A DNA stretch of 64,000 nucleotides from Crambe crambe (lineage: Eukaryota > Porifera > Demospongiae > Poecilosclerida > Crambeidae), in contig OZ004593.1 in assembly GCA_963924555.1 (NCBI GenBank), positions 3,096,480-3,160,479 of the forward strand. The letters are read 5' to 3'. The position numbers were made by a program, and so were the translations under genes. The notes under the pieces were generated by a model. It was not told the origin of the DNA, searched no databases, and worked only from the letters and a program-made list of their open reading frames with translations. Shown here piece after piece: positions 30,601-41,619 of the stretch. Position 1 is the stretch's first letter, and each line of letters begins with the position of its first letter.

Positions 30601-31445
30601 CACCCTTTACTTTGAGCGAGTTGTGTCATTACATCATAGTCCACATAGCCTGCAGTCCTGCAGTGTCTAGAGACTAAAGACAGGAGGTAGGAGCCATCCT
30701 GATCTATAAACCCAGGACAAACAACATCAAAAGACTTCCTGAAAGTAGAAAGCTAGATCAAGCACATGTGACTTTTTTTTCATAGTCAAAGTCCTCAGAC
30801 CTCTGGAGTAACTCTTCAACTTCCTTTGCATGATTTTGTTTAACTGACTGTCTTCCTGCCAAGGATTTGAATCATTTTGATGTTTGCTATCAAACTAGCT
30901 ATCAGTGTTTGCTGAGTATTTTTGGCTCTTTTGTTGTTGTTGTTGTTGTTGTTGTTGTTTGTTTGTTGTTGTTGTTGTTGTTTTTCGTTTTAAGATCTGA
31001 AGCCCAGTCTCACGACATAGGTGATCCTTTACCTCTTATCCCACAGTGTTTTCAGTCCTCCAGTTCTCTCTTGCCCCTTGTTAATTCTACTTCATAATCT
31101 TATTCCTGAGACTCCACCATGCCTTCAACGAATGTACCACTGTTCCAGATTGAGGAGGCTTTCCAGGCCTTAGACCATGGTAGAACTTTTCCCACCATGT
31201 CCCCCTACTACTAGGTGACATACCTACATTCGATTTCATCCTTGCATAATCTCATCCATTCAGCTCTACTTGTTCCAACTCTTTTTTGACCAGTGAACTA
31301 GTCATCCCTACACCACCTTCATTCATTAGAATAATTACTTGTATATATTATTGCCTTGTATCACATGCACAGCTAAAAACTAGGGTTCTCTGCAAAGGTA
31401 GGTCCAACACCACTCTGATATGGCCCATTTTTCTTTCATGTGGTT
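30601..31445. repeat. downstream flank of gene 4, paralogous to 5730-6500
   Basis: Collinear with the gene-1 flank except for an inverted segment at about 30873-31079. A (GTT)n microsatellite lies inside the inverted piece. The plus-strand ORF at 30867-31097 is made by that microsatellite and is not a gene. Confidence 0.75.
30927..30985. repeat. (GTT)n microsatellite
   Basis: About 59 bp of GTT with GTTT interruptions. The paralogous tract at about 6036-6078 is (CAA)n/(ATA)n on the same strand, because that segment is inverted. Confidence 0.9.
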
Positions 31446-31876
31446 AGTGCTGGTCACATGACTTGTGACCAATCAGATCCTCTGAAAAGTGTGCTTTAAA
31501 TCTCATAAAGCACACACTTTTATGTGCACTAATTATTTAGTGCACACTTGAGGAACTGTGCTGAAGGTAGCTTAGTGGAAGATCCACTAGGACAGCCTCA
31601 GTCCCTAGTGCTTACAGTAAGTCAACGTCTTAATGTCTTCTTTTATAGACTTCAGCATTTCACTTGTTACATTGGGTTTCAAACAGGAAAACCTCAGGAA
31701 TTTACCTCATTTATTTTTTTGAATATCATTAATTAGAGCATTCTTACTGAACCAAAGTGTGTCAGAGCTTGCTAGGTACTAGGGCTAGGCTAGGCTAGGG
31801 CTAGGCTAGGGCTAGGGCTAGGGTTCTGTAAGGACCAACAGGAATTTGATTGGTCACAAGTCATGTGATCAGCACT
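31446..31876. mobile_element. 431-bp TIR element
   Basis: AGTGCTGGTCACATGACTTG at the left and its complement (AGTGCTGATCACATGACTTG when reversed) at the right form inverted repeats of about 30 bp, running on through TGACCAATCA. The insert is absent from the paralogous flank near 6525. It contains a GGCTAGG-type minisatellite (31784-31826). No clear target duplication. Confidence 0.7.
31784..31826. repeat. (GGCTA/GGGCTA)n minisatellite
   Basis: About 43 bp of TAGGGC and TAGGC units. It superficially resembles telomeric TTAGGG but the unit differs, and it lies inside a transposon. Confidence 0.85.
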
Positions 31877-31887
31877 AAAATGTTTAG

Positions 31888-32060
31888 ATCACTCTTTTCT
31901 AGCTCCATGTGTTTTAATGCATGGTGCACTCGAATGATGCTATAATGCTCTCGGTGATGTAATGCACTTGCCTTCGGCTCGTGCATTATATTCACCTTGA
32001 GCATTATAGCATCATTCTCGTGCAAGTGCATTAAAACACTTAGAGCTAGAAAAGAGTGAT
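31888..32060. mobile_element. 173-bp hairpin MITE
   Basis: ATCACTCTTTTCTAGCTC and its complement bound a nearly palindromic sequence (GTTTTAATGCA, AATGATGCTATAATGCTC, GGTGATGTAATGCAC with inverted partners). It is absent from the paralogous site near 6545, where flanking sequence reads AATAGCCACAAGAAC without it. It would fold into one long hairpin. Confidence 0.8.
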
Positions 32061-32943
32061 AGCCACAAGAATATCAAAATGTGTTATTTAAGCACCGCTC
32101 TGATCAGTTTCAGGGGAACCTCCTATCTCTGGTATACTCTCCTTCCTCATTAACACAAATTATTAATCTGGAGTCAGTTATGACTAGAAATTGTTCACTA
32201 CAGTTACAGATCTACAACTAATTGTTTCCTAAGGTAGAAGTCACAGCTATACTGAGCATTCATTTCTACCACAGTGACACTCTATAATAGAATTTTTTTG
32301 CCAGAATCCAAAATCGCACCTGTATATCTGGTGTTGATGATCCACTCATAGAGGGCATGCAGTGTGTTTGCCAGGAGGCACTTTGACAGGAAAGTTGATG
32401 GACTGTGTGTGCATATTATCTGCAAAGATGCGGTGGGAAAAAGTATATAGTTAAGTCACCAACAAAGTCTCTGCTTGTTGTTGGAGATTACTAAGTTTTA
32501 ATAACAACAGCTATAAATTTGTGTGAAGTTGAAATGTTCGTGTTCCTTGAAGAGTAAAGTAAAACAATTTGGTGGCAATGAGGACATAATTATAGTGCTA
32601 GATGCCCATATACAATTGACTTATGGGAAAGGAACCCTTCAATAATTGAGTGCATGTATATAGTTTGGAGTACATGCATGAGGAGCAATAATATATAGAG
32701 TGACCTTTAATACGAGGAGCATGAATAGAGTGACTTTTAATACCATAATTATACTTCTCTTGAAGTATCTTATAAGGTCAAATAGTAATTATTGTTGATA
32801 CAGTCATTACATACAAGTGGCCAAAAAAATACAATGGCTCTAATAGTATAGTGGCTATAATTATTTTGATAAAGGGAGTTGATGTAGCTACATAGTGGCT
32901 GAAATGTGTGTTTTAGCTACATAGCTATGTATAGAGTTGAATG
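32061..32943. other. 3' flank of gene 4
   Basis: The first 340 bp match 6555-6985 of the gene-1 flank. About 32400-32700 is unique AT-rich DNA with no ORF, and the aerolysin-like and lectin-like fragments found beside gene 1 are absent. About 32740-32943 carries the conserved gene-proximal flank (CTTCTCTTGAAGTATCTTATAAGG, AATGGCTCTAATAGTATAG). Confidence 0.55.
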
Positions 32944-35900
32944 TCAATTTCGTACCAAAGTTTCTCGTGAATCAAGAAGTGACAAGCTCATTGTTAACCT
33001 TCTATCCATGGAATACTCATCCAATTCTTCTTTTCTTTGTATACATCTCTTCGTTTGTGATATCAATTTCTTAACCACCAGTAGCAGCAAGTAAACCAAT
33101 GGGAGATAAAGGAAAATGATTTGAGCTGCACAAGATATATTAATGAAGTAGTCATAATCTGATAACTGATTAACCAGCTCGTAGTTATAAAATGACAAGA
33201 TGTTTATGATTGAGAGATTTATCAAAACCAAGGCATCCAAAATATTGTGTCGGTGCAACTTATAAGGTTGTATGATAGCATGTATGCCTAGTATAAGTAG
33301 TAGGAGCACCTGAACAATGGTGTAAAAAATTGTCCAGCTCCGAGAGAAAATATATATCAACAATGCTAACAAGCGATAAAGAAAGAATAAGCCCGAGAAG
33401 AATCGGTATTCATCTTTGAAGCTGCTCTGGAAGGAATCAAATAAAGGCTTGAGTTTCTCCAGTGGAATACACTGACATAAATGTTTAACGGATCTGGACT
33501 CACTGATCTTGAGCCAACCAAAGACTCTGTAGCAAAGTGGGTACACTATCATTAACATGGGTGGGACTAGACCTATTATCACTATGAAGAACAGGGCAGG
33601 AAGTGCATAGAGCAGGTGTTTTCCTTGAAAGTAATCCAACTCTCCATTGTAGAAAGCTACTTTGTGAAGAATGGTTCTCTCTCTCACATTACCCTTTCCA
33701 GAGAGACCTCCCGGAGTTAGTAGAATTAGTGAGATCTTTGTGCACTCAGAGTAGCATATTATGAGGAATCCAGATAAACCATGTATTATCGAATGCTGTG
33801 CACTGAACTTAATCCTGCAGACTTTGGAAGTGCATTGATTGCTACAGACTCTCAAAATAAAGATTATTATCACCACTAACATCAGCGAGTAAAGAACTGT
33901 GACATACTTGAATGCCACTATGTCCAATGCTTGAGCTTCTTTCCATAAACAGAAGGAGAGCTGTTCAATGTTGAAGAAGTTCAAGTCAAATGCACCTATG
34001 ATGAACTTATAGGCAATTAAGAGTGCATTGGCAGCATGAGGAAAGTGTATGAAATCATTTGCAGTGATCAGTAAAGTGTTGGAGATTTGAAAGTAGAAGA
34101 CTAAACTGTTCAAGCCTCCAGTAGTGAAATTGATGTCCAGAAGTATGATGAGGAGGAATAAACAAGTGGCTGGAATAATCTCTGAAAGAATGTACCACAT
34201 CCATCCGTTGCTACACTGCTGACTGGAACGACAGCTGAATGTATCACTGTGGAAATAACTGGTGTAATTACCTCTACACCGTCCACAGAGAATACCTGTT
34301 CGAAACTCCCCACATATTAGACGGTCTAACTTCTTTACATCAGTGTCATTGGGTAAGACATTCTCCGTAAGAGAAATAACCCTTTCCTTAAAACAGTAAC
34401 CTCGTGGACAATACCCAGTCAGTAAATCATCTTCTTTATTAGAGTGTTGGCACGTATAGCCAATCCAGTACCCATGTCTCAAGAAAGCTTGAAAATTTGA
34501 TTCGTCACAGCGATAGATTCCCTCGTATTTCATATTAAATGTGCTAGAAGAGCACACACACTGGGTATTTTGGTTTCCTTTGATGTCTCTTGTCTGGTTC
34601 AGTACATAACCAGGAGGACATTGTTGAACTTCAACTTCGAAAGAAACAGTAACTTCCCCAACATCTGTAGCTGTCAGTGTTAAATTGGCTGTTTTACCAG
34701 GGTTACCGAATAACCGAATCCACTTATCAGATATATATGTAAAGCTGGCATCCAATGTCAAGTTGGAATCACTATTGTCCAATACAATGCGATAGACAGC
34801 TTGAACTTCCTTTGAGAGCTCATTGATCAGTGTAATGGGTAGTTTACTGAGTTTTCCTGGAATGATGTAGATTGGAATCGTAGCATTAACATCCGGCATG
34901 ATCTTATAGCCAAGAGTTGAAATTTCATATGAAGCATTGTTTTCAAACTGAAAGTCAGCTATGCAATCAAATGTTTCATTATAGCCATGAATTCTCTTTT
35001 CAGTGCAACTACTGTAACATGGGAAAAGTGTTGCTGCAAAAATAGAGTGGCCATACTTAGTGTCAGTAGTTTTTTCCTCATACCCTCCTGCTACATTTTG
35101 GGAAAAGATGAATTTAATGCCTCTACTAGCGAACCTTTCGGTGCCAATGTATTGGATAAAGCAGCTTCTAGATATTGAATAATCTTTACTATTTGGCGTT
35201 ATAAAAAATATAGCTCCTCCTCTATTTTCAGCTTTGTTATGTGAAAAGAGAAACTCTGAACTGTCACTAATTAGCATTGTACTGCGTCCCAACATTGCAA
35301 TTGCTCCACGTCTATGCCTCTGTTATTAGTGAATTGAACATTAGAATTCACAGAGAATTGTACTGTGGATGACATCAAATACAATGCTGAACCAGTGTTG
35401 CTATCAAATTCTGTTATACCAGTAAAGTTGATAGAGAAACTATCTGAAAAGAAAGCCGCTTTTCCTTTATTATAGTTGGTGTAAGTGTCAAACTGAGTGA
35501 CATTTGGGTAAACCATATTCGAAACAAATGAACAATTCTTGAAATGTGGTGTTGGTAAGAATCCATAGCTATTAATGTCAAATATGGATATGGATAAATC
35601 AACTGCAGCACTGTGAATTGCTATATTTCCATCCCATATGCATCCTTCAAATATTATGAGGTTTTGTAAGTTGGAATGGTATCTACTTGAAGATATTCCA
35701 GAACCACCACCATAATTTGCCTTGTTTCTCAAGAATGTGCAATTGCTGACAAGAAAGGAGTTATTCTCAGGCTTGTGGTCATTTGAATAAAAGAGTCCCA
35801 AGTCGATACCTCCTCCTCCATACTTCAAACACTCATTATTTTCAAACAAGCTGTTCTTAACTGTTACTGAATTTAGTTTTGGCGAGTCTCGATAGTGAGC

Positions 35901-36794
35901 ATACATACCTCCACCAAATATTGCGGAATTGTTAGTGAAATTGCAATTTGATACAGAAATGGTGTTCATTTCAGCATAGCCTCGAATAAAGATGCACAAT
36001 CCTCCACCCCTTCCCAGACCTTGGAATTTATGTCCTGATGCTTTGAAATAAGTTATACGATCTGCATTCACTGTGCTGGCAACATTGTTGCTGAAAATGC
36101 AACCTATTATTAAGTAAGAGCTGTTACTTGTTATCATGTGTTCCTGTTTTGTGCCCATACCTGCACCTGGTGTGGAGTATGTGAATTCAATATACATTCC
36201 ACCACCTCCTGGAATCACTCCAAGAGGCAAGTCTGTTTTGTTCTCCATTGAAACTTTGTTATACAGAAATTTGCTGTCTTTGATTTGTACATGACCATTG
36301 GTATCAATCATAACTAATCCAGTACCGTTGCTATTTATGATGGTAACATTAACTATGCTCACATCTGATGAGTCGATAATATAAACACTACTTCTGAAAA
36401 GAATATTTGAGTCAGAATCAGGTTCAAGTGATGTGCTGTTATGCAATGCTCCACAGAACTGAATTTCCACATTCTTTATCTCCAAGTAGCTAATGTTGGT
36501 GAATATTAAGCCACTGTTATTTCCACTACAAACCAATAATGAGGTTGTATTGGCTTCACCAGTAATTCTAACAAAGTCAAGATTTCGCACATGGAAGAGT
36601 TGAACTAGTTTCACGGAATCTGAGCATATTTTTAATATGAAATCTTCTTTCATTTCTTCTTTCTGCATCATGTATTCTGAACTATAGCTTGTGTCACACT
36701 CAACACAGCTATTGTTCACATTATTAATGCAGAGTATTGCAGCATTTGAATAGCTGAATAAACTGATTAGCAGTAACAAGGTATCCACACTCAT
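32944..36794 (-). pseudogene. gene 4: full-length family member with one frameshift
   Basis: The 5' part (35271-36794, 507 codons) has the type-B start (MSVDTLLLLISLFSYSNA) and beta-helix repeats. The remainder (32944-35295) continues the family sequence to the full carboxy terminus, including the RETLVRN tail that genes 2 and 3 lack. The frames are joined at about 35308-35312, where CCACCATCTATG of the paralogues reads CCACGTCTATG: one base fewer plus a substitution, in the codons for GIDGGAIAM. No other stop was found, so this is a very young pseudogene or an assembly/sequencing error. Residues about 244-350 are type A like genes 1 and 2, although the flanking parts are type B, suggesting a conversion tract. 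A short membrane segment (YIFSRSWTIFYTIVQVLLLL) differs from all other copies. Confidence 0.9.
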
Positions 36795-37790
36795 ACTAGT
36801 AAAACTTATTCATGCACATGTATGTGTCAGGGTCTTCAGTTCTTAAATAGTGGCAAAGCTATATAGCCATATATGTGATTCTGTCAGATAGATGTAATGA
36901 AAGTCAGATGTTGTACAAAAACATGTATCATAGTAGTAAACCATGATGCTACTGATAGTAAATTTTAGAGATGATGATTATTGATCATAACTACTACATG
37001 GACTAACTACTTGAGGTGAGTTGTGAGTTTTAAGTAATTTCAATAGTTTTTAAGTGAGTTATCTACAATGATGGCACATAAATAAACAAAAGGATATTTA
37101 CAGTAGCAATAGCTTTAGCTTAGACAAACAGTTTAACCTACAGTGTACAGTTTATGAGTAAGAAAAGCTCCCAAATTCATCGTTATCTCTTGTATGTGGC
37201 TATTATATTATAGCCATTAGGAAAAGGAGAGATGGGCTTGAAGTAATTTCAGTAGGCATTGCATCTCACAGCTTGATAGCATGGGGATAGAAAGAAAATT
37301 GGGGTATAATTGAAATGTTGTTGAATTGTAACTTCTCGACCAAGGGTCCATTACTGTAGAACACATGTGTGGTGCACACCATCAATCTTCAAACTTCCTT
37401 TTGCTTGCAAGAGGTTGAAGGCCAGACCATGTTAGTAATGACTCACCAGTTCTTGCTAAGTACATCCTCAGTGAAAACTTTTGGACAGGGATGGGGGCCA
37501 TTATGTGCTTTTCCAAGAGTAGGGGGAAATCACTGAAGGTAGCTACTACACATAACACCTGGTTTCTTTTTCCAGAAACTAGTAATGCAAGAAATTCCCC
37601 TGATGGTATTCATGATAGTGTTAGTGATAACAAAATTAATAGACAGTCAGATTAAATACAGTGAAATGCCTTGTGTTTGTGGTTGTGTGAATTCAAGAAC
37701 CTGCCGTGTCATCTTAGTTCTTTCTATGTATATTACAGCTAAATCATTGCACAACATGATCTTCACTACAAAACAATTGTTTGTACTCTG
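36795..37790. repeat. upstream flank of gene 4, paralogous to the gene 3 flank
   Basis: 36795-36960 is specific to gene 4. 36961-37785 follows 25613-26560, including block R1, and breaks off at TTTGTACTCTGC. The ORF at 37585-37866 crosses this junction and is not conserved in the other R1 copies. Confidence 0.75.
36857..36878 (-). promoter_or_regulatory. TATA-like element upstream of gene 4
   Basis: The minus-strand CACATATATGGCTATATAGC lies about 65-85 bp before the start codon and shares ATATATGGCTA with the gene 1 and 2 promoters, although the surrounding flank is otherwise different. It falls in the segment that gene 3 lacks. Confidence 0.45.
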
Positions 37791-38238
37791 CAAAAATCGT
37801 GGCAGACATGCGCAGAAATCACGTGGGCAATTTTTAACGTCACTATTACGTCACAGTAGCGGTTAATTTTTTATTGGCCGGCCAGCTGTTACTGTTTCGT
37901 CATGGTACGTCATAGTCAAAACGCAACGCCCATGCTACCCCTATGATGCTGAGTCGACACAAACGAAACGTCCAATGCAGTTTGGCCAGACTCTTTCTTT
38001 CCCCCGCCCCCAAGAAGAATCGAGTTTGGCCAGCGAGACTATTCGTGGACCACTCAAATTCTCGAACGCTTCGTAGACAGCACAGTCTAGAATGCTTCGT
38101 AGACACAGTTAGCTAGCAATATACACTGAGAAAAAAACTGTCAGTCTTGCTTGCTGAGTTGCGGTGGGCGTGGTAAGCTTGTTTGGTAAAGGGTCGTTCT
38201 CGCCATCCTTAACCACGCCCCTTGAAAAAAGTATGCAA
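37791..38238. promoter_or_regulatory. CpG-richer segment with clustered CRE-like sites
   Basis: Base composition changes abruptly after the R1 block. Within about 150 bp are AACGTCAC, TACGTCAC and GTACGTCA, close to the CREB/ATF core TGACGTCA, plus CACGTGGG (E-box) and CCGGCCAGC. This could be a promoter or enhancer for the plus-strand gene ending at 38935. No TATA box or start codon could be tied to it. The minus ORF at 37900-38106 lacks support. Confidence 0.3.
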
Positions 38239-38578
38239 ACAAGTGAGAGTAAAAACATTTCTTCTAAATGAAAGAGTGATGTAGGCTTGAGTACATGACT
38301 ATAGAAAGTACGGAAACAAGGTGCTGGCTATGTACTTCATAAGCTCTACAGAATTTACAAACCCTACAATTGACATAAACCCTACATCACTGCAAGGTGT
38401 AGCCAAAAAGATAATATGGCAGCAGCGATGTAGGGTTTATGTCAATTGTAGGGTTTATCAATTCTGTAGAGCTTATGAAGTACATAGCCAGCACCTTGTT
38501 TCCGTATTTTTTATAGTCATGTACTCAAGCGCCTACATCACTCTTTCATTTAGAAGAAATGTTTTTACTCTCACTTGT
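38239..38578. mobile_element. foldback element FB6
   Basis: The termini ACAAGTGAGAGTAAAAACAT and the inverted copy ATGTTTTTACTCTCACTTGT enclose about 155-bp arms. Outer tags are GATGTAGGC and GCCTACATC, inner brackets ACCCTACATC and GATGTAGGGT. The terminus is the same as in 46803-47064 (ACAAGTGAGCGCAAAAAATT), yet the stem (AAGGTGCTGGCTATGTACTT, AATTGACATAAACCC) is unrelated. It lies just upstream of the exon at 38623, probably in an intron. Confidence 0.85.
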
Positions 38579-38622
38579 ATAATTTAGGCTTCTTGTATGC
38601 CACATGTACCTAAATGTTATAG

Positions 38623-38935
38623 CTAATTATGCTTTAACTGGTTCATCTGAAGAAGAGCTTGCAGAGGAATCAGTTGACAACATAACACTGGGGTCGAGTT
38701 TGATTCGCTTGGGTGTACCTTGGTGAGTGCTTTGTTCATCAAAATATTTAACTAAGTGTATTTTTTCTGTAGGCCTGCACATCATTCAAATGCCGAGAAG
38801 CAAGATCTACACATGTACTCAACGCCTTCACTGAGGTTGCAAGAACGGTCTAAATGGGTTACAAAAGCCTTCCAGAGAGAAAAGACATGTGATTTGGAAG
38901 AATGTATAGCAGTCTCCTTTTTGTCTTATCTGTGA
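38623..38935 (+). CDS. last two exons of an unrecognised gene
   Basis: Exon 38623-38722 follows the acceptor TGTTATAG and ends at the donor TTGGTGAGTG. A 50-bp intron follows, with the polypyrimidine-rich acceptor TTTTTTCTGTAG; exon 38773-38935 ends at TGA. The frame is kept across the junction (TG|G codon for Trp). Exon 1 is acidic (SSEEELAEESVDNITLGSSL); exon 2 contains LRLQERSKWVTKAFQREK and ends AVSFLSYL. The tiny intron, good splice signals and shared frame make this convincing. The upstream exons are not found; they would lie to the left of the foldback at 38239. I do not recognise the family. The 3' end is followed within 600 bp by the start region of another plus-strand gene. Confidence 0.5.
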
Positions 38936-39500
38936 CATCATTGCCACAACCACAGCAACGGCAGTAACTGACTATCACATTAACCACGTGGTCATGACGT
39001 GACGTATATAAATTTCATTGTATCATTTAACGTCATGCTACCGTAGATATATGATGCTACGTAGGGAACAACTCGATATAATATTATGTGATACCAGACC
39101 CTCGTGCTTCGCGCTCGGGGCTGCGCCGCCAGACTACGCGTGAAAAAAATCCAACAACTCGACCATGCGAGTTTGACCAGACCCTTATTTTTCAACAGTC
39201 CCGCGAAAAAATAAGTCTTGCGAGACTACGGCGATCGCCGATCTGCCCATAGATATGCCTTACCTCTTACTATACTACGCTTATGTTGCATATCCAAAAG
39301 GTATCTACGATTGAGAAGAGTAACTCCGCTTATCTGGTGAAGTAGTATACTAGTAGTATCCTGCAACTCGATCGTAAATGGAAAGTGCACGGGGCGCCGC
39401 TAGCTTGATGATAACTGAGCCACGCCCCCCTTAATGTCGGTTCCTAGCATAAAAAACTAATAGATCCAAACATCGATCGCGGTGCCTATTCCACCCACCA
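38936..39500. promoter_or_regulatory. CpG-rich intergenic segment, candidate promoter of the micro-exon gene
   Basis: It contains CGCGAAAAAATAAGTCTTGC, GCGATCGCCGATC, GGGGCGCCGCTAGC and CCACGCCCCCC (GC-box-like) just before the first ATG at 39501. A segment near 39200-39228 (TAAGTCTTGCGAGACTAC) resembles the terminus of the MULE at 28388, so part of the CpG content may be transposon-derived. The ORF at 38992-39195 is not supported. Confidence 0.3.
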
Positions 39501-40854
39501 ATGGATTCTACAATGGATTCTACCCACGGCTTCACGATGGAGGTGATCGCAACCAGACTAATCTCAGGGTTGGTAAGTTGTAATTAGTTTAATAGGCGAT
39601 TTTTACGCTGTCTCAACTCAGTTATCAGGTAGAAACTGTAGCAGTCATAGGTGCTGGAAGCAGGGGGGCCAGGGCCCCAGATTCTGAGCTGGGGGAGCCT
39701 TGGGGGCACTCCTTAATATAGAAGCACAGGCAGTAAATTGCTAAATTAGCAACAATGTACATTAAAATAAATTGCATGCAGGTGCATGCTTATTGTACCT
39801 GACTGTGTTCAGATAATGTGTTCTTTAAATTTAACTGGCTGGATTTCAACAATATAATGCTCTTCCATGTCCATAAAGAATAATTATGCCATAGCTAACG
39901 AATTCATATCAGTATTATGATAGAAGAAAAAGATTTTTTTGGTGTGATCAATAATAACGATCCATAATGTTGTTTATATGAAATACACACTGCACAATGA
40001 TGCGAGTGCCCCCTCAGTTAAAAATAGCTTCCAGCACCCCTGGCAGTAGTTTAGCCAAGCTTTAGCTATAATAATTATTGAAACTTTTCTATAGCTATTA
40101 TCTGGATAGCAGCTATCAGAGCCTCCAACTTAAATTTGACCAAAAATACTGAAGAATTTTTTTTTAGGCAAATTCACTATACACATTAAGTAGCTATTGG
40201 CTACTTAAAAATGGCTGAAAGTACTGAAATTCATGGTAAAAATACTGAAAATGAGACAATTCATATGGAAATCAAAGTTCACAGGCACTGAGCTATTTTA
40301 ACTTGCATCTAGCTAGGGACTTGGCATTTGAAAATATCACTACCTTCTATTATCTATCATTAGATTCGGGTGGTGAGCTCTTCGCAGATGGACGAGATAA
40401 TCGAGAATTTGTGTTCGGTGAGTATGTGCTGTGTGTGGTAAGCCCAATATTCATACCATGCCATATTTGGTTATTTCCCATAATTCATGGCATGTTATCA
40501 TGTGTGACAGTCGAGGGTAGAAATCAAACTTTATTCACGTTTTCTACTTTTGAAAAAAAAAGTTCGAAAAGCAGAAATTTTTATTGTAGAGCATCAGTCA
40601 TGACAAAAGTAAACTTTGACTAAAACGTGAATAAAGTTTGATTTCTACCCTCGACTGTCACATGTGCTTATGGTGAAAGGTTCATATCCAGGCTGCTGTA
40701 CTCTGTTACCCCATCACTCCCAACCCTAGGAGTGAGTGCATCTAGGCATAATTTTGGACTTGGCATTTAAGAATATCACTAGCTTGACTATAATCTATCG
40801 TTGTATTAGGTGGTGATTGAGACGATCAATGATTATTTTGATTATCCGAAATTG
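39501..40854 (+). CDS. 5' exons of a candidate micro-exon gene
   Basis: Three exons, all phase 0, are proposed. 39501-39572 (start MDSTMDSTHGFTMEV, donor TTGGTAAGTT), 40388-40417 (after TTCGCAG; MDEIIENLCS; donor GGTGAGTA), and 40810-40854 (after TGTATTAG; VVIETINDYFDYPKL; donor GGTGAGTA; a shorter version could start at 40822). The first ATG follows a CpG-rich segment and its repeat ATGGATTCTACAATGGATTC gives a tandem MDST. Exons 2 and 3 lie in duplicated intron cassettes (GGACTTGGCATTT... before, CCAATATTCATACCATGC after), so they arose by exon duplication. Later exons are proposed at 53561-55093. Encoded peptides are acidic and helical. This is inferred from splice sites and phase only; the family is unknown. 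Confidence 0.35.
39646..40042. mobile_element. 397-bp CA...TG element, 5-bp duplication
   Basis: CATAGGTGCTGGAAGCAGGG at the left and the reverse complement of CAGGGGTGCTGGAAGC at the right, flanked by GCAGT on both sides (39641-39645 and 40043-40047). A G-run and C-run lie just inside the ends. It sits in the first intron of the candidate micro-exon gene. Confidence 0.8.
40505..40660. mobile_element. hairpin MITE with perfect 38-bp arms
   Basis: TGACAGTCGAGGGTAGAAAT... at 40505-40542 is perfectly complementary to 40623-40660, with a loop of 80 bp. It interrupts the duplicated intron cassette (CATGTTATCATGTG / CACATGTGCTTATGG). The ORF at 40303-40623 crosses it and is not a gene. Confidence 0.8.
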
Positions 40855-41170
40855 GTGAGTATGTTGTAGTAAACCTCCTAGAGACCAATATTCATACCAT
40901 GCATGTTATCATGTGCTTATGGTGAAAGGTTCATATCCGGAGTGAATTCATCTAGGCATAATTTTGGACTTGGACATTTAAAAATATTACTATAGCTATC
41001 AATTAGTTGTGTGTAGCCTCATACCCAGGCCGTTAAGGGCCTAGTATCAATTGCATGCGCATGCACTCCATCCTTGAATTAAAGGGATTCGCTATACTTT
41101 CGGGCATGTCTGTTACACAAACATTACATCATTGTAATTTTGAGAGCTGAGTCAGCAGCTAGCTCTAGCT

Positions 41171-41619
41171 CATGGGCATAGCCAGGGGTGGTTCGCGAGC
41201 GCGCACTATGCGCGTACGCGCGTTCGTGAACGACCGATTAATCTATGGATTAATCAATCGATATTGAGCTCAAAGCGAGAGAGAAACGAGTGAAGCTTAT
41301 TATTTTTGTCCAGAAAAGGTCAGTTTTACTTATAACTCAGCCCTACCGGGCAGTTAGTGGCTTAGCTAGTGCCTGAGATTATGACTACAAAGTATAAATC
41401 TTGCTGTAAAAACTGTACAGGTAGCTAGCAGATAGTGAAGAAGTGGTACCATCTTCATCTACTCATTCCCTGTCTTCATATGCTGCGTTATCAAAAGAGG
41501 GTGTAGTTTTAGGAAAGTGGGCGTGGTCATTCCTTTTTCTTTTCTTTTTTTTTTTTTTTTCCCCGCACTTATGCGTGGATATTTTAGAACCCCCTCTCAA
41601 AACTCTGGCTACGGGCCTG
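41171..41619. mobile_element. 449-bp CA...TG element, 5-bp duplication
   Basis: It starts CATGGGCATAGCCAGGGGTG and ends with the complement of CAGGCCCGTAGCCAGAG. A perfect TAGCT duplication flanks it (41166-41170 and 41620-41624). The interior has a GCGCGTACGCGCG palindrome near 41202-41222 and a poly-T run (about 41537-41560). ORFs on both strands here derive from the T-run. Confidence 0.8.

Noticed and set aside
31784-31826. Telomere-like array
   Set aside because: Units are GGCTA/GGGCTA, not TTAGGG; only about 43 bp, and inside a transposon.
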